Shown here one piece after another: positions 11,637 through 23,819 of a stretch of 64,000 nt of DNA. The stretch lies in the NCBI RefSeq assembly GCF_029852145.1, contig NC_079977.1, positions 19,842,781-19,906,780 on the forward strand, given 5' to 3'. Position numbers and translations under genes: made by a program. Under the pieces are notes generated by a model. That model saw only the letters and a program-made list of their open reading frames with translations, was not told the origin of the DNA and ran no database searches. Position 1 is the stretch's first letter. Each line of letters begins with the position of its first letter. Origin of the DNA: Microplitis mediator. Its lineage: Eukaryota > Arthropoda > Insecta > Hymenoptera > Braconidae.

Positions 11637-13180
11637 AGGGTGTCCGTTATTTCCCAAATCGATTTTTATTTACCGATCGCCCCCTGAATCTTTAGTTTAT
11701 GACCTAAAAAAAAATATCCAACACAATTAGGCTCTTAATTTTCACATTAAACCGTGCCGGAATCATTTTATATTTCCCATTTAAATAACATGGGATTTTT
11801 TGACTTTTGACTCTTAATTTTTTTTCTCAGAAACAAATGAGAGTAAAAATTTGATCGAAGCATATTCTGATAGGAAATTGAACGTTCTACAAAAAAGTTC
11901 TCTTATGAATTTTCGATAAAATAACTCCTTCAAAAGTTATTTAACGTTAAACTTGTGTTTGTTATCAATCCTATAATATTTTTAATTCTATTATCCTTTT
12001 TACCGTTTTTGGCTATAAAATCGTTGAAATAAAAGACAATTATTATTATGACTAGAGTACCGATGATCATTTATGTAGATTTCATGGCCTAAACAGAAAA
12101 TCAAGGGAAAAAAAACATTGTTTTATGTGAAATAATAGAAATAACATACCTTTCCTCATACAGACGAACTTTAAAATGAATTAATGGAAAGTGATGAAAT
12201 AAAAATGTAATAATTTCTTTTTCTATAATATTATAAGCAGATTTATTATCATTTTTTACAATTTAACGATAAAAATATAAAAGAATAATTTTTTTAGGAT
12301 TTTTGGGTGGTCCAATTTGCTCTAGGTGTTATGCGTAGGGTAAAAAATGCGGAAATATATTATATTTTGTTTAATTTGATGATAAAAATTTGAAAGAATT
12401 ATTTTTTTTTTTAATTTTTGGCTGATCCATTTTACCCCAGGTGTCATGCGCAGGGTTAAAAATGCGCAAATATGTGGGATTTATAGTAATTAGACGAAAA
12501 AAAAAATTTTTGTTGATCAAAATTTCAGAGAGGCCGCTCTGCCCCATCCTCCCCTACAATTTATTTATTTTTTTTTTAAATTATGTTGTCAGTTATACGT
12601 TGTGTTTAGCTAAGAAAAAAAAAAAAGAGCCACAAATAAATATTTTTTTATATTTAACACGTTAAACATACCAAATTATTGATATTTATTTTTTTTAAAT
12701 TTTAAAAGCCTCATAACTTTTTACCTATCGACTTTAACGTATTTCATCACAGGACTTTTTTTGTAGAGCGTCGAATTTCCTAAATGTAACTGGCCAAATC
12801 TGAGCCGTAACTCTGACGGTTTCTCGTCAAAATGCAAAAAAAAAGCGTTTTTTATTAAAAAATCAACTTCTACTGAGACCCCACCTCAAAATATACAAGT
12901 TAGGGTAAAATTTCTTCAAAACTCTGAAAGAGCAACTAAATACCTACAAATCCCACCTATGAACATAAATGTAACGTAAAACGCCACTGAGCTATAGAGA
13001 AGTAAAAAAAAATCCTAACTTCTCCATGTATTTTAAATGGAAAAATTTCAAAATCATGTGTAAAGTACTTAGAATTAAAATTAAGAGCTAAAACTTTTCA
13101 GAGAATTTTTTTTTCAATGTCTACAACAATATTTTTCAGTGTGAGCGAAAAAAAAAATAGTCGTTCCAAACGGACCACCC
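11637..13180. mobile_element. Degenerate foldback element (TAGGGTG ends)
   Basis: Left end TAGGGTGTCCGTT and right end CGGACCACCCTA form inverted termini, with diverged inverted arms between them sharing CATTTAAATAACATGGG-like and CTACAAAAAAGTTCTCTTATG-like phrases. A truncated copy of the G-rich TA MITE is nested inside. The flanks are an ATAC microsatellite, so the target duplication cannot be judged. Confidence 0.65.
12235..12555 (-). mobile_element. Truncated copy of the G-rich TA MITE
   Basis: The right end GGCCGCTCTGCCCCATCCTCCCC and the inner phrases matching the MITEs at 1876 and 28824 are present in reverse orientation. The other half is absent. Confidence 0.7.
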
Positions 13181-13185
13181 TAATA

Positions 13186-13558
13186 TACATACATATATAA
13201 ATTTTTTAACAAATGGAATTTTCGAACTCTACTCAACTAATTATGATAGGTTGAGACAAAATTCCTTGAAAAATCGACCATGAGGACAAATACAATACCT
13301 AGATTTAAAAAAAAATCTACCTAAAACTATTTTTAAATTCCTAACATTTTTAAATTAAATAATGGCAATTAATTGCCCGACAGATAATTATTTGTCGAAC
13401 TAATTAGATATAGATAATGATCAATCATTATACTTTTTTTAGTACTAAATTGAGTCTTTAATTTTAAACCATAGTTTTCGAACATTTGAGTAACATCATC
13501 TCAATAAAAAAATTAAGTACCCGTTAGCTTATTTCACCAATAAAATCCTATCATCCAC
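13186..13558. other. AT-rich intergenic DNA
   Basis: Nothing recognisable is seen between the foldback element and promoter block B. Confidence 0.4.
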
Positions 13559-14078
13559 GTGGGATCAGAGCACCTGAATAATATTTTCAAAGACAGCCTC
13601 TATTTATTTCTAAATTACCTATACGCTGCCATCTGTTACTTGAAATTCGAACTTGTGTACCATTCTATTAGGATGATAAGTATCATCCGAAATTTACATC
13701 TTCTGCAAAATAGGCTCGATCCCAAGTTTGCTTCAGCTTTCCCAGAAAGTTGGCGGTAATCTGAGGCCGTAATATGAATTCAACTTGACAGACAAAGCTT
13801 CCATCAAGTTTTTGGCTATTCCTTACTCAGCCCACTTATTATATTTAACTTGACGACAAGTTGCCATCAATTGTTGCACACGCTAACGAGTTCCTGGAAC
13901 GTTGGCGTCAAGTTTCAGCTGCATGTTTACGTCAAGTCGTGGGCAAATTAGTTATCTGAGTTGTTGGTTAAGTTATCCTGGCAAGAGAATATACCTCGCA
14001 TGTTTTCAGTTTCTACACCCACCCTAGGTGTTCGATGTACTGAATTTCTCTTACTTCTCTGTACTAATGCGTAGTGAC

Positions 14079-14357
14079 GAAATTCCCGGTATAGTAGTGG
14101 AAGCGATATTTCATTATCTTTCTGGGAATTCCGAGACGAGTTTAACAATGCGGCGCTATCTTTTTTCATAGGTGACACATTATTACTTTATAACCACATC
14201 GAACCATAACAGCTGACAGCGTGTGCTATCGATATTATCTGAACTGAAAACGAGTACAAGGACTCAACATATTTTTAGTAAATTTGTAGTCATGAATCCG
14301 GAAGTGTAATTTTTATTTTTTATTCTTCAATAAAATTCGATGGGAAATACTCAGTGT
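14079..14357 (+). promoter_or_regulatory. Putative promoter (copy B)
   Basis: Initiator TCAGT is at 14351-14355 with AATAAAA at 14329-14335 in place of copy A's TATATATA. GGGAATTCC lies at 14124-14132, again 229 bases before the initiator A, and the reverse-oriented GAAATTCCC lies at 14079-14087. Both fit Rel/NF-kappaB-type half-sites. Function is inferred only from motif and spacing conservation. Confidence 0.5.
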
Positions 14358-14420
14358 GCAAAATCTAACACTTAGCAGCGGAAAGAGAACAAAAATAATC
14401 TAGTTATTACAAGACTTAAG
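14353..14420 (+). other. Putative noncoding leader exon 1B
   Basis: This 68-base ATG-free segment is followed by GTAAGC (GT at 14421-14422) and is almost identical to exon 1A. The nearest downstream acceptor is that of gene 2 (AG at 19283-19284). Genes 3 and 4 have no leader copy of their own that I can find. Confidence 0.55.
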
Positions 14421-15370
14421 GTAAGCACTATAATAATAAATTTATATGAGAATCGATAGAGTTTTTGAAAAATATCGATGGGAGTCAATGCCAAAATTCA
14501 CGGAATCTATTAAAAAACTCACTCTCTAAAAATTAATTTGTGAAATTTTCACTAGTCTAGATTGCAGCTTATTGCGTAACCGCTAAATCGATAGTTTCCA
14601 AAGTAAATCAATCAAATTTATTTATTGATTTACATTAGCATCAATTAAACAAGATTTAACATGAAATAGTGAAAATGAACAATTTTATTAAAAGCTAAAT
14701 TATTCTCTATCAAATTAGTATTTGTAATAATAAATTCGTAAAAGTTTCACTGATTTGTTGAATGAATTCATTTATCGTAATTGAATTAGTAAAAATTACT
14801 ATAATTTTTATCGCAATAATAATTAACTGAATGTACGTGCTTGTGATCTATTTTATTAAATATTTAGATCATTTTCGATTCTTTCATTATGGAGCCATTC
14901 ATTTTTAATTGCTGTACGCTACTGAGCAGCAGTGCTGGCATCGAAATTTCTACGAAAAAAAACTCGGTAAATCATATTTATTCTTGCACACCTCGAGCGC
15001 AAAGCGGAGTGTTGGTCTTTACTGTCATTTAATTTTCAACTTCTCGCCATGAAAATTTAAAATTTTGAAAAAAATAAAAGTTATCAGTTTCAGTCCGATT
15101 TTTGAAAATTAAGTATTCATCAGATCTTGACATTTTGAGGTCCTAGGAAGCTATTTCGACTGTTTCCGATGTGTGTGTGTGTGTGTGTGTGTGTGGGTGT
15201 GTGTAAGCTAATTTTTGTCTTATGCCTTTGGATCGAATTAACCGATTTGGACGTGTTTGGTAACAATCAAAAAATATCATCACGACTTGGATCTGATTAA
15301 ATTTTGACGTCGATTGTTCCATTAGCTTACGAGTAATACGAAAAATTAAATATTAAAAAAAGCTTTTAAA

Positions 15371-15789
15371 ATGCATGATCTAAATACTAAGATCTATAGA
15401 CTAAAAAAAAAATGTTAGTTTTATATTTTCAATTTTTTAATAGTTAAAGTCAGGTCCTAGGTTCAGACAACCAAATGCGATTAAAAAAAATAGTTCAATG
15501 AGTTAAATCAAATCAAAGCGTTAATAGACAAAATATTCGACAGGTGTAAAAAACAGTGATTTCTTTATATTTCTCTAATAATATTACTTAAGCCAACAAA
15601 ACGACTGCAATAAAATATGTAGTGATTAAAAGAGACTATAAAATGGTAAATTCGATTTAATTTTAGGTACATTTGATGAATTATATAGTAAGGTATCCTG
15701 GGAAAATGAGTACAATCGTTGTCTTTTTAATATTTCATCGCCGATATCTTTTGAACTAATAGCCCAATTTTGACATTTAATGTGGCATT
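15371..15789. other. AT-rich putative intron DNA
   Basis: No gene is seen. The right part merges into the arm of the next foldback element. Confidence 0.4.
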
Positions 15790-16575
15790 CGATGTAGTTT
15801 TTCAGTCTCTTACGCGAATGTGGCTCACGCTGGTTCACTAGTAAGAGCTATCAAACTAAATTTTTTTACGAAAATCCTGATTATATCATTTTTTAGGACA
15901 AACCGCTAAGTATAGGGAAACGAAGGAAACATATTCTAAGAGGAAATTTCATCCTCTTTAAAAAAGTTTTTCAGACGTTGATTGCTCCGACCGATAGTTT
16001 ATGAGTTACAGAATCTTTTATAATTGAGAATGTAAAAAATCGATAAAAAATTAAAAATAATAATATTTAAATTCATTTATATGTTCAATTACAAAAATTT
16101 CTGTAATTCATGAACTATCGTTCGAAGCAACTTAGGTTTAAGGACCTTTTTTGAAGAGGATGAAATTTTCTTCAAGAATAGGTTTTCCTTGTTTCCCTAT
16201 ACTTGGTGTTTCGTCCAAAAAAATGATAAAATCACGATTTTCGTAAAAAAATTTAGTTTGATAGCTCTTACTAGTGAACCAGCGTGAGCTACATTCGAAG
16301 GTCCAAGAGCAATTTTGAAGAGCATGGAATCCCCCACAAGATCCAACGATTCGTTTTTCAATATTATGAAAAGCAGCACAGCATTAGAAATTTGAAAAAA
16401 AAAATTTTTTTTTACATGTATTTTAAATGGGAAGAAATAAAATTAAAATGGCAAGTACTTAGCGTTGAAATTAAGAGCTCACATTTGGTGAGAATTTTTC
16501 TTTTTTAAGTAGAGTGAGATTTTGCTTGAGCACTTAAAAAAAAAAACTTTTGCGGAAACGAATCATCCTAATACA
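15790..16575. mobile_element. Foldback element
   Basis: Inverted arms: CTCACGCTGGTTCACTAGTA at about 15826-15845 is matched by TACTAGTGAACCAGCGTGAG at about 16269-16288, and the pairing continues inward to a centre near 16060. The right flank continues to an eroded CATCCTAATAC end. Several short frames here are shadows of the inverted repeat. Confidence 0.7.
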
Positions 16576-16589
16576 TACATACATATATA

Positions 16590-18000
16590 CTAGGCAGTCT
16601 GTTATTTCCCAAATCGATTTTTATTTACCGATCGCCCCTTGAATCTTTAGTTCATGAGCTAAAAAAAAATATCCAACACAAACAGGCTCAATTTTCACAT
16701 GAAGCCGTGCCGAAGCCATTTTATATTTTCCATTTAAATAACATAGGATTTATAGGCTTTTGACTTTTATTTTTTTTTCTCAGAAACAAATAAAAGTAAA
16801 AATTTGATCGAAGCTTATTGTAATATGAAATTGAACGCTATACAAAAAAGTTCTCTTATGAATTTTCTATAAAATAACTCCTTCAAAAGTTATTTAACGA
16901 TAAACTTGTGTTTATTAATAATTCTATAATATTTTAAATTATATCTTAATTTTTACCTTGTTTGGCTTGAAAATGGTTAAAATAAAAGATAATTATTATT
17001 ATTACTAGAGTACCGATAATCATTCATGTAGATTTCATGGCCTAAACAGAAAATCAAGGGAAAAAAACATTGTTTTATGAGAAGTAAAAGAAATAACATA
17101 CCTTTTCTCATACAGACGAACTTTAAATTGAATTAATTTATTTGGGCCAAATAAGCCATATCTTAATAGCTAATAAATGGCTTGTTTGAATAGAAAGAAA
17201 TGACACATGAAGTTAATTAAGTAAGGTTATGACAAATAATTTATAGGACTGTTCAATTTCATTTTTTTAAAGAAAATAATACACACAATTAATGATAATT
17301 GAAGATAAAAATTATTATACAAAAAATATAAAAAACATAAAATATTATAATGAATTTTTACTAACAATCACACTCAATCCATTCAAGGTTATAACCTTAA
17401 CTGCCATGTGTCATTTCTTTCTATTCAAATAAGCCATTTATTAACTATTAATAAATCTTATTTGGCTCAAATAAATACTTCTAACAGTGTGATAATAATA
17501 ATCGTTATCTTTTATTTCACCGATTTTATAGCCAAAAAAGGTAAAAATAAAAATAGAATTTATAATATTATAGAATTCATAACAAACATAAGTTTAACGT
17601 TAAGTAACTTTTAAAGGAGTTATTTTATCGAAAATTCATAAATGAACTTTTTTGTAGAGCATTCAATTTCCTATCAGACTAAGCTTTGATCAAATTTTTA
17701 CTCTCATTTGTTTCTGAGAAAATAGTATATTTTACACCTCGGGCAGTAAAGTAAGAAATGTCTCAGATCTCATGTAATTGTTGGCCGAGGCGAAGCCGAG
17801 GTCAACAAACATGTGATCTGAGGCTTTCTTATTTACTGACCAAGGTGTAAATACTATTTTTCGCCTCGACGGAGGCGGAAAGCGGAAACTTCGTTTCGCA
17901 CAGCGGGAGAAAAGTTGACGCTTTTCGCCCGGAGGGGCGAAAAAAATTAAATTCCAAAAGTCTAAAAATCCGATGTTATTTAGATGGGAAATATAAAATG
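16590..18000. mobile_element. Degenerate foldback element with nested hairpin
   Basis: It starts TAGGCAGTCTGTTATTTCCC, like the element at 11637. The left-arm phrases TCTCAGAAACAAATAAAAGT and GTTCTCTTATGAATTTTC recur inverted at 17620-17720. The right arm is split by a GC-rich hairpin (17727-17855) and resumes with GATGTTATTTAGATGGGAAA near 17970. Confidence 0.55.
17727..17855. repeat. GC-rich palindrome centred on CGAGGCGAAGCCGAGG
   Basis: Flanking arms (TTTACACCTCGG... and ...CAAGGTGTAAA; AGTAAAGTAAGAAA and TTTCTTATTTACT) pair around the GC-rich core at about 17784-17802. It interrupts the arm of a foldback element, so it is itself an insertion. A related structure is at 53165-53290. Confidence 0.65.
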
Positions 18001-18454
18001 ATATGTCTATATATAATAAGATCTGATCAATATATATTATTAGATCTGATCGCTGCCAAGAACGTCCCAATCAGAAAATCCGTTCGAGATAATAAATGTA
18101 AAATCTATACCTGCTTTTTTCATCGGATAACATCATAATTACTGAACAAAATTACTCAAAACTAATATGTTCTTTATTATATAAGTTATTGGAAGTGACT
18201 GCTTAAATATCGTCGCTCGTATGACGACATACTTACACGACATAGATACAACGTAACATGTAAATACTTATTTTTGAGCTAATCATTGAACATAATTGTG
18301 AACAAATATAAAAAACGCTCATTCATTAATTATTTTTTATTCTAAATTTTTAAACTTTAACATAAAACGTAACCCTTTTGAGCTCGAAAATGTATTGATA
18401 CTAATGTTTTCCAGCTCTAAGAGCGCTAAGAGCTCGCCAAAGCTCACGGATATA
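18001..18454. other. AT-rich DNA
   Basis: No gene is seen. Two AGATCTGATC motifs occur near 18021 and 18042. Confidence 0.35.
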
Positions 18455-18822
18455 CTCTAATGTATCGAGAATGAGTTGCCAGCTGAGATTATAGCTGTAG
18501 ATAATTTGGCTGAATATAAGACTGCTTGCTTCACTTATTGCAAGAATATGATAGCTATCACCCATAATTATAACAATATTATGTTATATTATATGATATT
18601 ATATTGTATCATATGGTATGACACTTATTTAAGAATAGTTTTGCAATTACTTAACATTTTATTATAATTAATATTTAAACTTCCAATCAATCAACTAATT
18701 AATTTTTTTAGAAAGCCATATTATTGTCATTATTATACAAATGTAAACCAATGTATTAATAATTGATGGCCCTGAGGGAGCTTAGGCTCTAGGGTCAAAT
18801 AAAATTATTATCTATCTATCTA
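18455..18822 (+). mobile_element. 3' remnant of a LINE (non-LTR retrotransposon)
   Basis: A frame through 18464-18570 reads ENELPAEIIAVDNLAEYK, which resembles the conserved end of LINE ORF2 proteins (W-N-x-LP...a-x-S...FK). It is followed by a noncoding tail with AATAAAATTATT and a short ATCT repeat (about 18806-18821), as in non-LTR elements ending in simple repeats. It is heavily 5' truncated and dead. Confidence 0.5.
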
Positions 18823-18889
18823 ACGCAGATATGCGCCGACCGCTTGCCAGGCCGCAAAGTGGGGAAACCGCCCAAAAGCATTAAAGTGT

Positions 18890-19232
18890 TGATAAAACGC
18901 GTCGATTACTGCCTCAGCAATATCAAGCGATGGATTTGTTTGAGAGATATCGCGAGAGAAATGGTAAAAACCAGTAATTTGCGAATATCTTTGAAACAAC
19001 TCAACAAATAATTCCAAAATCTAATCAGTTCTAGAACTTGATAGAATGCGTCGATTACCGCCTCGACGATCGAAATCGGCTAATTTGTTCGCAAGATATC
19101 GTGGGAGAAAGGAATACATACCACAGTATTTTCGAGCTTGAAGCGCTCAAAAACGTTTTCATAATGAAGTTTAAGGAGCTCGAAAACAGCGGAATGTTTT
19201 GGGGCTGGTCCGCAGGGTCAACCGATAGACAG
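18890..19232 (+). mobile_element. AACTTCCCGCT-family 3' fragment in the gene 2 upstream intron
   Basis: Family phrases GAGATATCGTGGGAGAAAG, GAGCTCGAAAACAGCGG and GGTCCGCAGGGTCAACCG are present. The fragment ends 5 to 10 bases before TTTTTTTATGGAAATAAT, the conserved intron end of the ankyrin genes. The same junction occurs upstream of gene 5. Confidence 0.65.
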
Positions 19233-19297
19233 ATTTTTTTATGGAAATAATAAAATAATAAAATAATATGGAATTTTTTTTCAGGCAGATTAACACA

Positions 19298-21910
19298 ATG
19301 TCTACATTCAAGAATACAAATAAAGATTTTGGATATGATGAAGTTCGAGATAAAATACTTGCAGGTGAGATGGACGTAAACACACAATATCCCGGAATCT
19401 CTGATTACGATCCACCAATTCTTGAAATTTCGATTAATGACGAAGACACCGAATTATTCGATTTTCTTCTCCAGCACGACGTGGAAGTTAATAGAATTAT
19501 ACCATATCGTAACCAAGCAATTTATTTAGCAGTCAACTTTGACGATATGGAGTACACTGAGAAATTACTAAATGCAGGTGCCATTTGTCCCCCCGTAGAA
19601 GAAAGATACGGAGAAACATTCAATGCTAATAAGCTATTAGAACTAGCTATTGATAGAAATAATAAAGAAATGGTCAAATTATTACTAGAAAAACTAGATA
19701 AATATATCGATCCTTTCAATAAAATTGAAGCTTTTCAGTTTGCTACTGATTACAATGATCCTGAATTATCATTTGATCAGAATCCGCTTGCTTCAATAGT
19801 AGCTGCTGTGAACCAAAACAGAATAGAAGTTTTTAAAAAAATGGCTTCACAAAACGCTGTTCGTCTTGAATATTTACTCGAAGTCGCCATTCAGTATAAT
19901 AGGTACGAATTTGTGGAGTGTTTGATTGATATCGGCGCTGATGTCAATTATCATTCTCGGCCTTTACATATGGCCATTGAAAACGAAAATATACCGATAA
20001 TTGAATTATTTATAAAGAAAGGAGCTGATACGGCTCGACTTCCGGAATTTGGAAAGCTTACTTTGGAAATTGCTTGTGATACGAAGAATATTAAAATCAT
20101 TGAGATATTAATTGCCGCAGGTGCTGATGCGACTGAAACGTTCGATATTAATAACTCACTTCATTTTGCAGTTATTCAAAATAATTATGAAAGAATCGAA
20201 AACTTAGCCAAAAATGGAGCAGATATTAACAACACTGTATATTTCAATAAATCACCATTAATTTTAGCCATAGACGAAGGTAATAAACCAGTGGTAGAAT
20301 TATTAATTAAGAATGGAGCTGATATTCATTTTGTCACTGACTATGCAGAAACTGCGATTGTTGCGGCCATTGATAACAATAATTTAGAGTTAGTTGAAAT
20401 AATAATGGAGGCAGGAGTTGATATTAATAATGCCTCCGGACCACTAGCTCCGTTGAGCCGAGCATGTCATAAAAATAACTATGAAATATGTGAATATTTA
20501 ATAAAACGCGGTGCTAACGTCAATGGTGTTATTGGAGATTGTTCGCCATTACAGGAAGCCGCTGGACATGGAAACAAAGAAATGATTGAGTTACTCATCA
20601 AAAATGGCGTTAATGTGAACTATGAGGCCAAATTTTGTAGTTTAGCTTTAGAAACTGTTTGTGAGTATAATAATCTTGAATTAGCAAAAATATTAATTGA
20701 CGCCGGTTCGGATGTTATTATATCATTAGATCATTATGCCCCATTAAAATCAGCTATCAAGCTTAACAATCAAGAATTGGCTGAGTACCTAATCAACTAT
20801 TGTACTAATGCTAACATTACTTGCAATTATTCAGCGGCATTAATATGTGCTATTCAAGAGTACAGAAAGGAAATGGTGGAATTACTGATAAAAAATGGTG
20901 CCAACATTGATTCCACGCCAGAATATAAGTATTCACCTCTTTGCTCAAGTATTTGGAACCGCAGTTCTGAAATAACAAAAATTTTAGTAAAAGCTGGCGC
21001 TGATATAAATCTGCTTACAGAAAAATGGACACCATTAATTGAAGCTGTAAGAATGAAAGACTACAAAATGGCTGAGTACTTGATAGAAAATGGTGCTGAT
21101 GTAAATCCTCATGACGGTTATGAAACGCCACTAGCTATTGCTATTCGGGAACATAAAAACGACATCGTTAGATTATTAGTTAGGCATAATGCTAATGTTA
21201 ATATTGAGGCAGCCAATGGACAAACAATTCTGGCTTATGCTATCCAGGAAAACAATTTTGAATCAACTGAAATATTAATTAATGCTGGCGCTGATGTAAG
21301 TGTCACTATTAATAATGTTGGATCATTATTACATTTGGCGCGTTGTCGATCTGGACCAGAAGTTATTAGTCTATTGCTCGATGTTGGTGTTGATATCAAT
21401 TACGTCAACGAATATGGTCAGATGGCAATTGATATTTACTCAGATATTCAAAACGCCCAGACATTAATTGAGCAGCATGTTATTAAATTAAAAGCTGCCA
21501 ATTTATATCTTATCGATAAATGTTTAGATGCTGTGAAAGATGATCAATTCAATGATTTTTACGCCGAGTGCTTGGATGAAATTGATTTTTTGAAGACACA
21601 ATGGTTCTCCTGGAAAATGAGTTTCTATGATATTTTACACTCGTGTGTGAATAAAATATCTCGAAGAATTAGATACATCAGTAGAGATGATATTATTTTA
21701 GATCAAAAGTCATTACCTAGTAAATTTAAGCTGTATGGAGGAATTATTTACTATCGTGTGTTAAAAGCTGAACCGCGTAAAAAATTGTTAGTTCGTGCTG
21801 ATAAAATAATTTCTGATTTATTTGGTCATTTGCTACAAGATATTTACGTACAAGATATTTTGGACTTTTTTAGTGATGAGGAACTTAAGATTTTGTGTGG
21901 TCTCAATTAA
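19298..21910 (+). CDS. Ankyrin-repeat protein with PRANC-like C-terminus, family member 2
   Basis: The intact single-exon protein has 870 residues from the ATG at 19298 (MSTF). An in-frame ATG at 19268 would add ten residues encoded by the polypyrimidine tract and CAG acceptor (AG at 19283-19284), so it is rejected as the start. The layout matches member 1: N-terminal lead, about 20 ankyrin repeats, PRANC-like last 134 residues ending FSDEELKILCGLN. Compared with its sisters it lacks two residues in the fifth inter-repeat turn and has unique changes such as a FLINDED-type first repeat and GQMAIDI near the last repeat. It is expected to be a cytosolic or nuclear adaptor. AATAAA is at 22025-22030. 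Its upstream intron carries the repeat fragment at 18890-19232 and probably starts at leader exon 1B. Confidence 0.9.
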   Translation: MSTFKNTNKDFGYDEVRDKILAGEMDVNTQYPGISDYDPPILEISINDEDTELFDFLLQHDVEVNRIIPYRNQAIYLAVNFDDMEYTEKLLNAGAICPPVEERYGETFNANKLLELAIDRNNKEMVKLLLEKLDKYIDPFNKIEAFQFATDYNDPELSFDQNPLASIVAAVNQNRIEVFKKMASQNAVRLEYLLEVAIQYNRYEFVECLIDIGADVNYHSRPLHMAIENENIPIIELFIKKGADTARLPEFGKLTLEIACDTKNIKIIEILIAAGADATETFDINNSLHFAVIQNNYERIENLAKNGADINNTVYFNKSPLILAIDEGNKPVVELLIKNGADIHFVTDYAETAIVAAIDNNNLELVEIIMEAGVDINNASGPLAPLSRACHKNNYEICEYLIKRGANVNGVIGDCSPLQEAAGHGNKEMIELLIKNGVNVNYEAKFCSLALETVCEYNNLELAKILIDAGSDVIISLDHYAPLKSAIKLNNQELAEYLINYCTNANITCNYSAALICAIQEYRKEMVELLIKNGANIDSTPEYKYSPLCSSIWNRSSEITKILVKAGADINLLTEKWTPLIEAVRMKDYKMAEYLIENGADVNPHDGYETPLAIAIREHKNDIVRLLVRHNANVNIEAANGQTILAYAIQENNFESTEILINAGADVSVTINNVGSLLHLARCRSGPEVISLLLDVGVDINYVNEYGQMAIDIYSDIQNAQTLIEQHVIKLKAANLYLIDKCLDAVKDDQFNDFYAECLDEIDFLKTQWFSWKMSFYDILHSCVNKISRRIRYISRDDIILDQKSLPSKFKLYGGIIYYRVLKAEPRKKLLVRADKIISDLFGHLLQDIYVQDILDFFSDEELKILCGLN

Positions 21911-22335
21911 TCATTAGAATTAAGAATAAAATTTATCTCTACTCCTTATAAGTCAGATTTTAAATTCATTATCGTTCTTGAATAAATTATTATTTATTCG
22001 AAGTACTTTTGTCAAGATGTATAAAATAAATATGTTTTCTAAGGTCAACAAAATACATTAATTCCACTACCACAACTTCTATTGACAAAAGAAATCGTAT
22101 ATCGCGCACCTAGGGAGGAAAGTAGGATATCCTTACATCTTACATGTAAGGATTTGAGTGTAGTGCTGATATGAGTATTGCGGTGGCGCTAAAACTCCGA
22201 TTGAGCGTATGACTTAAACGATTTTAAGTGTAGTGCTTAAAAATATTGCGTTGAGACTTATATTTGGTATAAGTATATTCGCAATACCAAGTATTGCGAT
22301 ATCACTTAAATTTATAAGCGTGGGACTTATATTTT
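21911..22335 (+). other. 3' UTR and downstream flank of gene 2
   Basis: The conserved 3' sequence with AATAAA at 22025-22030 ends near 22095. The rest (22096-22335) holds internal short repeats of an AGTGTAGTGCTTA/ATTGCG type and no gene. Confidence 0.6.
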
Positions 22336-22336
22336 T

Positions 22337-22960
<624 letters not shown>

Positions 22961-23002
22961 ATATCCAAATATATATTTTTATACAATCAACTTTATCTTT
23001 CA

Positions 23003-23060
23003 AGCTAGTGGTTTAGCACAGTGGTTAATACATCAGACTTCGACCCAGAAGCGCTTCGGT
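23003..23060 (+). repeat. tRNA-like half (SINE head)
   Basis: GTGGTTTAGCACAGTGGTTAAT resembles a Pol III A-box region of a tRNA, but no B-box or acceptor stem follows. It is probably the head of a tRNA-derived SINE. Confidence 0.35.
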
Positions 23061-23216
23061 TTGTTTTAGGCAACCTGACACTTCCACTAAAGCACCAAGT
23101 GCTTGGTGCTTCAGTGGAAAAGTCTTCTTTACCAAAAATAAATTGTTTTTCGCCATTAATTTTTGTACAAAAAAAATCCCGAGAGTCCTGGTCATTTTGA
23201 ACCCTCCAAATCCAGT

Positions 23217-23700
23217 GGGATTCCCTGGTTGGCTAAAAATGATTTTTTTCACTCCCTTTGATAGTTTTTCATAAGAAAATCCAGTTTGGACCTTCTTTGA
23301 CACCTGGATCGCTTGGTGCTCCAGTGGGACTTTTTGATTGGCTGAAAATGATTTCCTTCACTCCTTTCGATAGTTTTTTATGAGAAAATCCAGAAGGTTC
23401 TGGCACCTTGGACCACTCAAACACCTTGATCAGTTGGTGCTCCAGGGGGACTTCCTGGTTGGTTGAAAATTTTTTTTTTACTCCCTCCGATAGTTTTTCA
23501 TAAGAAAATCCAGAGGCTTCTGGCACTTAGGACAACTTTGACATCTGGATCACTTGGTGCTCCAGTGGGACTTTCTGGTTGGCTGAAAATGTTTTTTTTT
23601 TCCACTCCCTTCGATAGTCCTTCAAAAAAAAACCCAGAGTGTCCTGGTCATCTTGGACAACTTTAACACCTGGAGTGCTTTGCGCCCTAGTGGAACTACT
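23217..23700. repeat. 121-bp tandem repeat, about four units
   Basis: Units start at about 23217, 23326, 23447 and 23568, each with CCTGGTTGGCTGAAAATG-like, CTCCCTTCGATAGTTTTTCA-like and CTTGGTGCTCCAGTGG-like segments in order. The unit length of about 121 is not a multiple of three, so the repetitive minus-strand frames here are not a protein repeat. A partial unit precedes the first. Confidence 0.85.
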
Positions 23701-23819
23701 ATTCGGTTGGCAAATAATGGAGCTCTCAGGCTGTTAGGACATCCACTAGCAACGTGAAGCTGATATTCGCCGGTCGTACTCTACGACGCCCTACTTTTGG
23801 AACCTAAGTCAGCGCATAC

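Larger units (their letters stand above)
13559..15370 (+). repeat. Duplicated promoter/leader-exon block, copy B
   Basis: This is the uninterrupted copy of the block also found at 696-3150 and 44860-46516. It holds the initiator, 68-base leader and GTAAGC donor, then intron-like sequence, a strongly conserved TGAGCAGCAGTGCTGGCA motif near 14924, and the eroded AACTTCTCG element with a GT microsatellite at about 15172-15200. A 76-codon minus-strand frame (13948-14178) is shared with copy C but is disrupted by a 5-base difference in copy A. Confidence 0.8.

Noticed and set aside
13948..14178. 76-codon minus-strand frame repeated at 45200-45430
   Set aside because: It is shared by promoter blocks B and C but copy A has a 5-base difference that breaks it, and no domain is recognisable. 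It is best explained by conservation of the promoter DNA.
19268..19297. In-frame ATG ten codons upstream in gene 2
   Set aside because: It lies within the polypyrimidine tract of the conserved acceptor, and the encoded residues are not shared by most sisters.
23025..23526. Minus-strand frames with GFSYEKLSKGVK-type repeats
   Set aside because: The unit of about 121 bases is not a multiple of three, so the frame cannot be a repeated protein.
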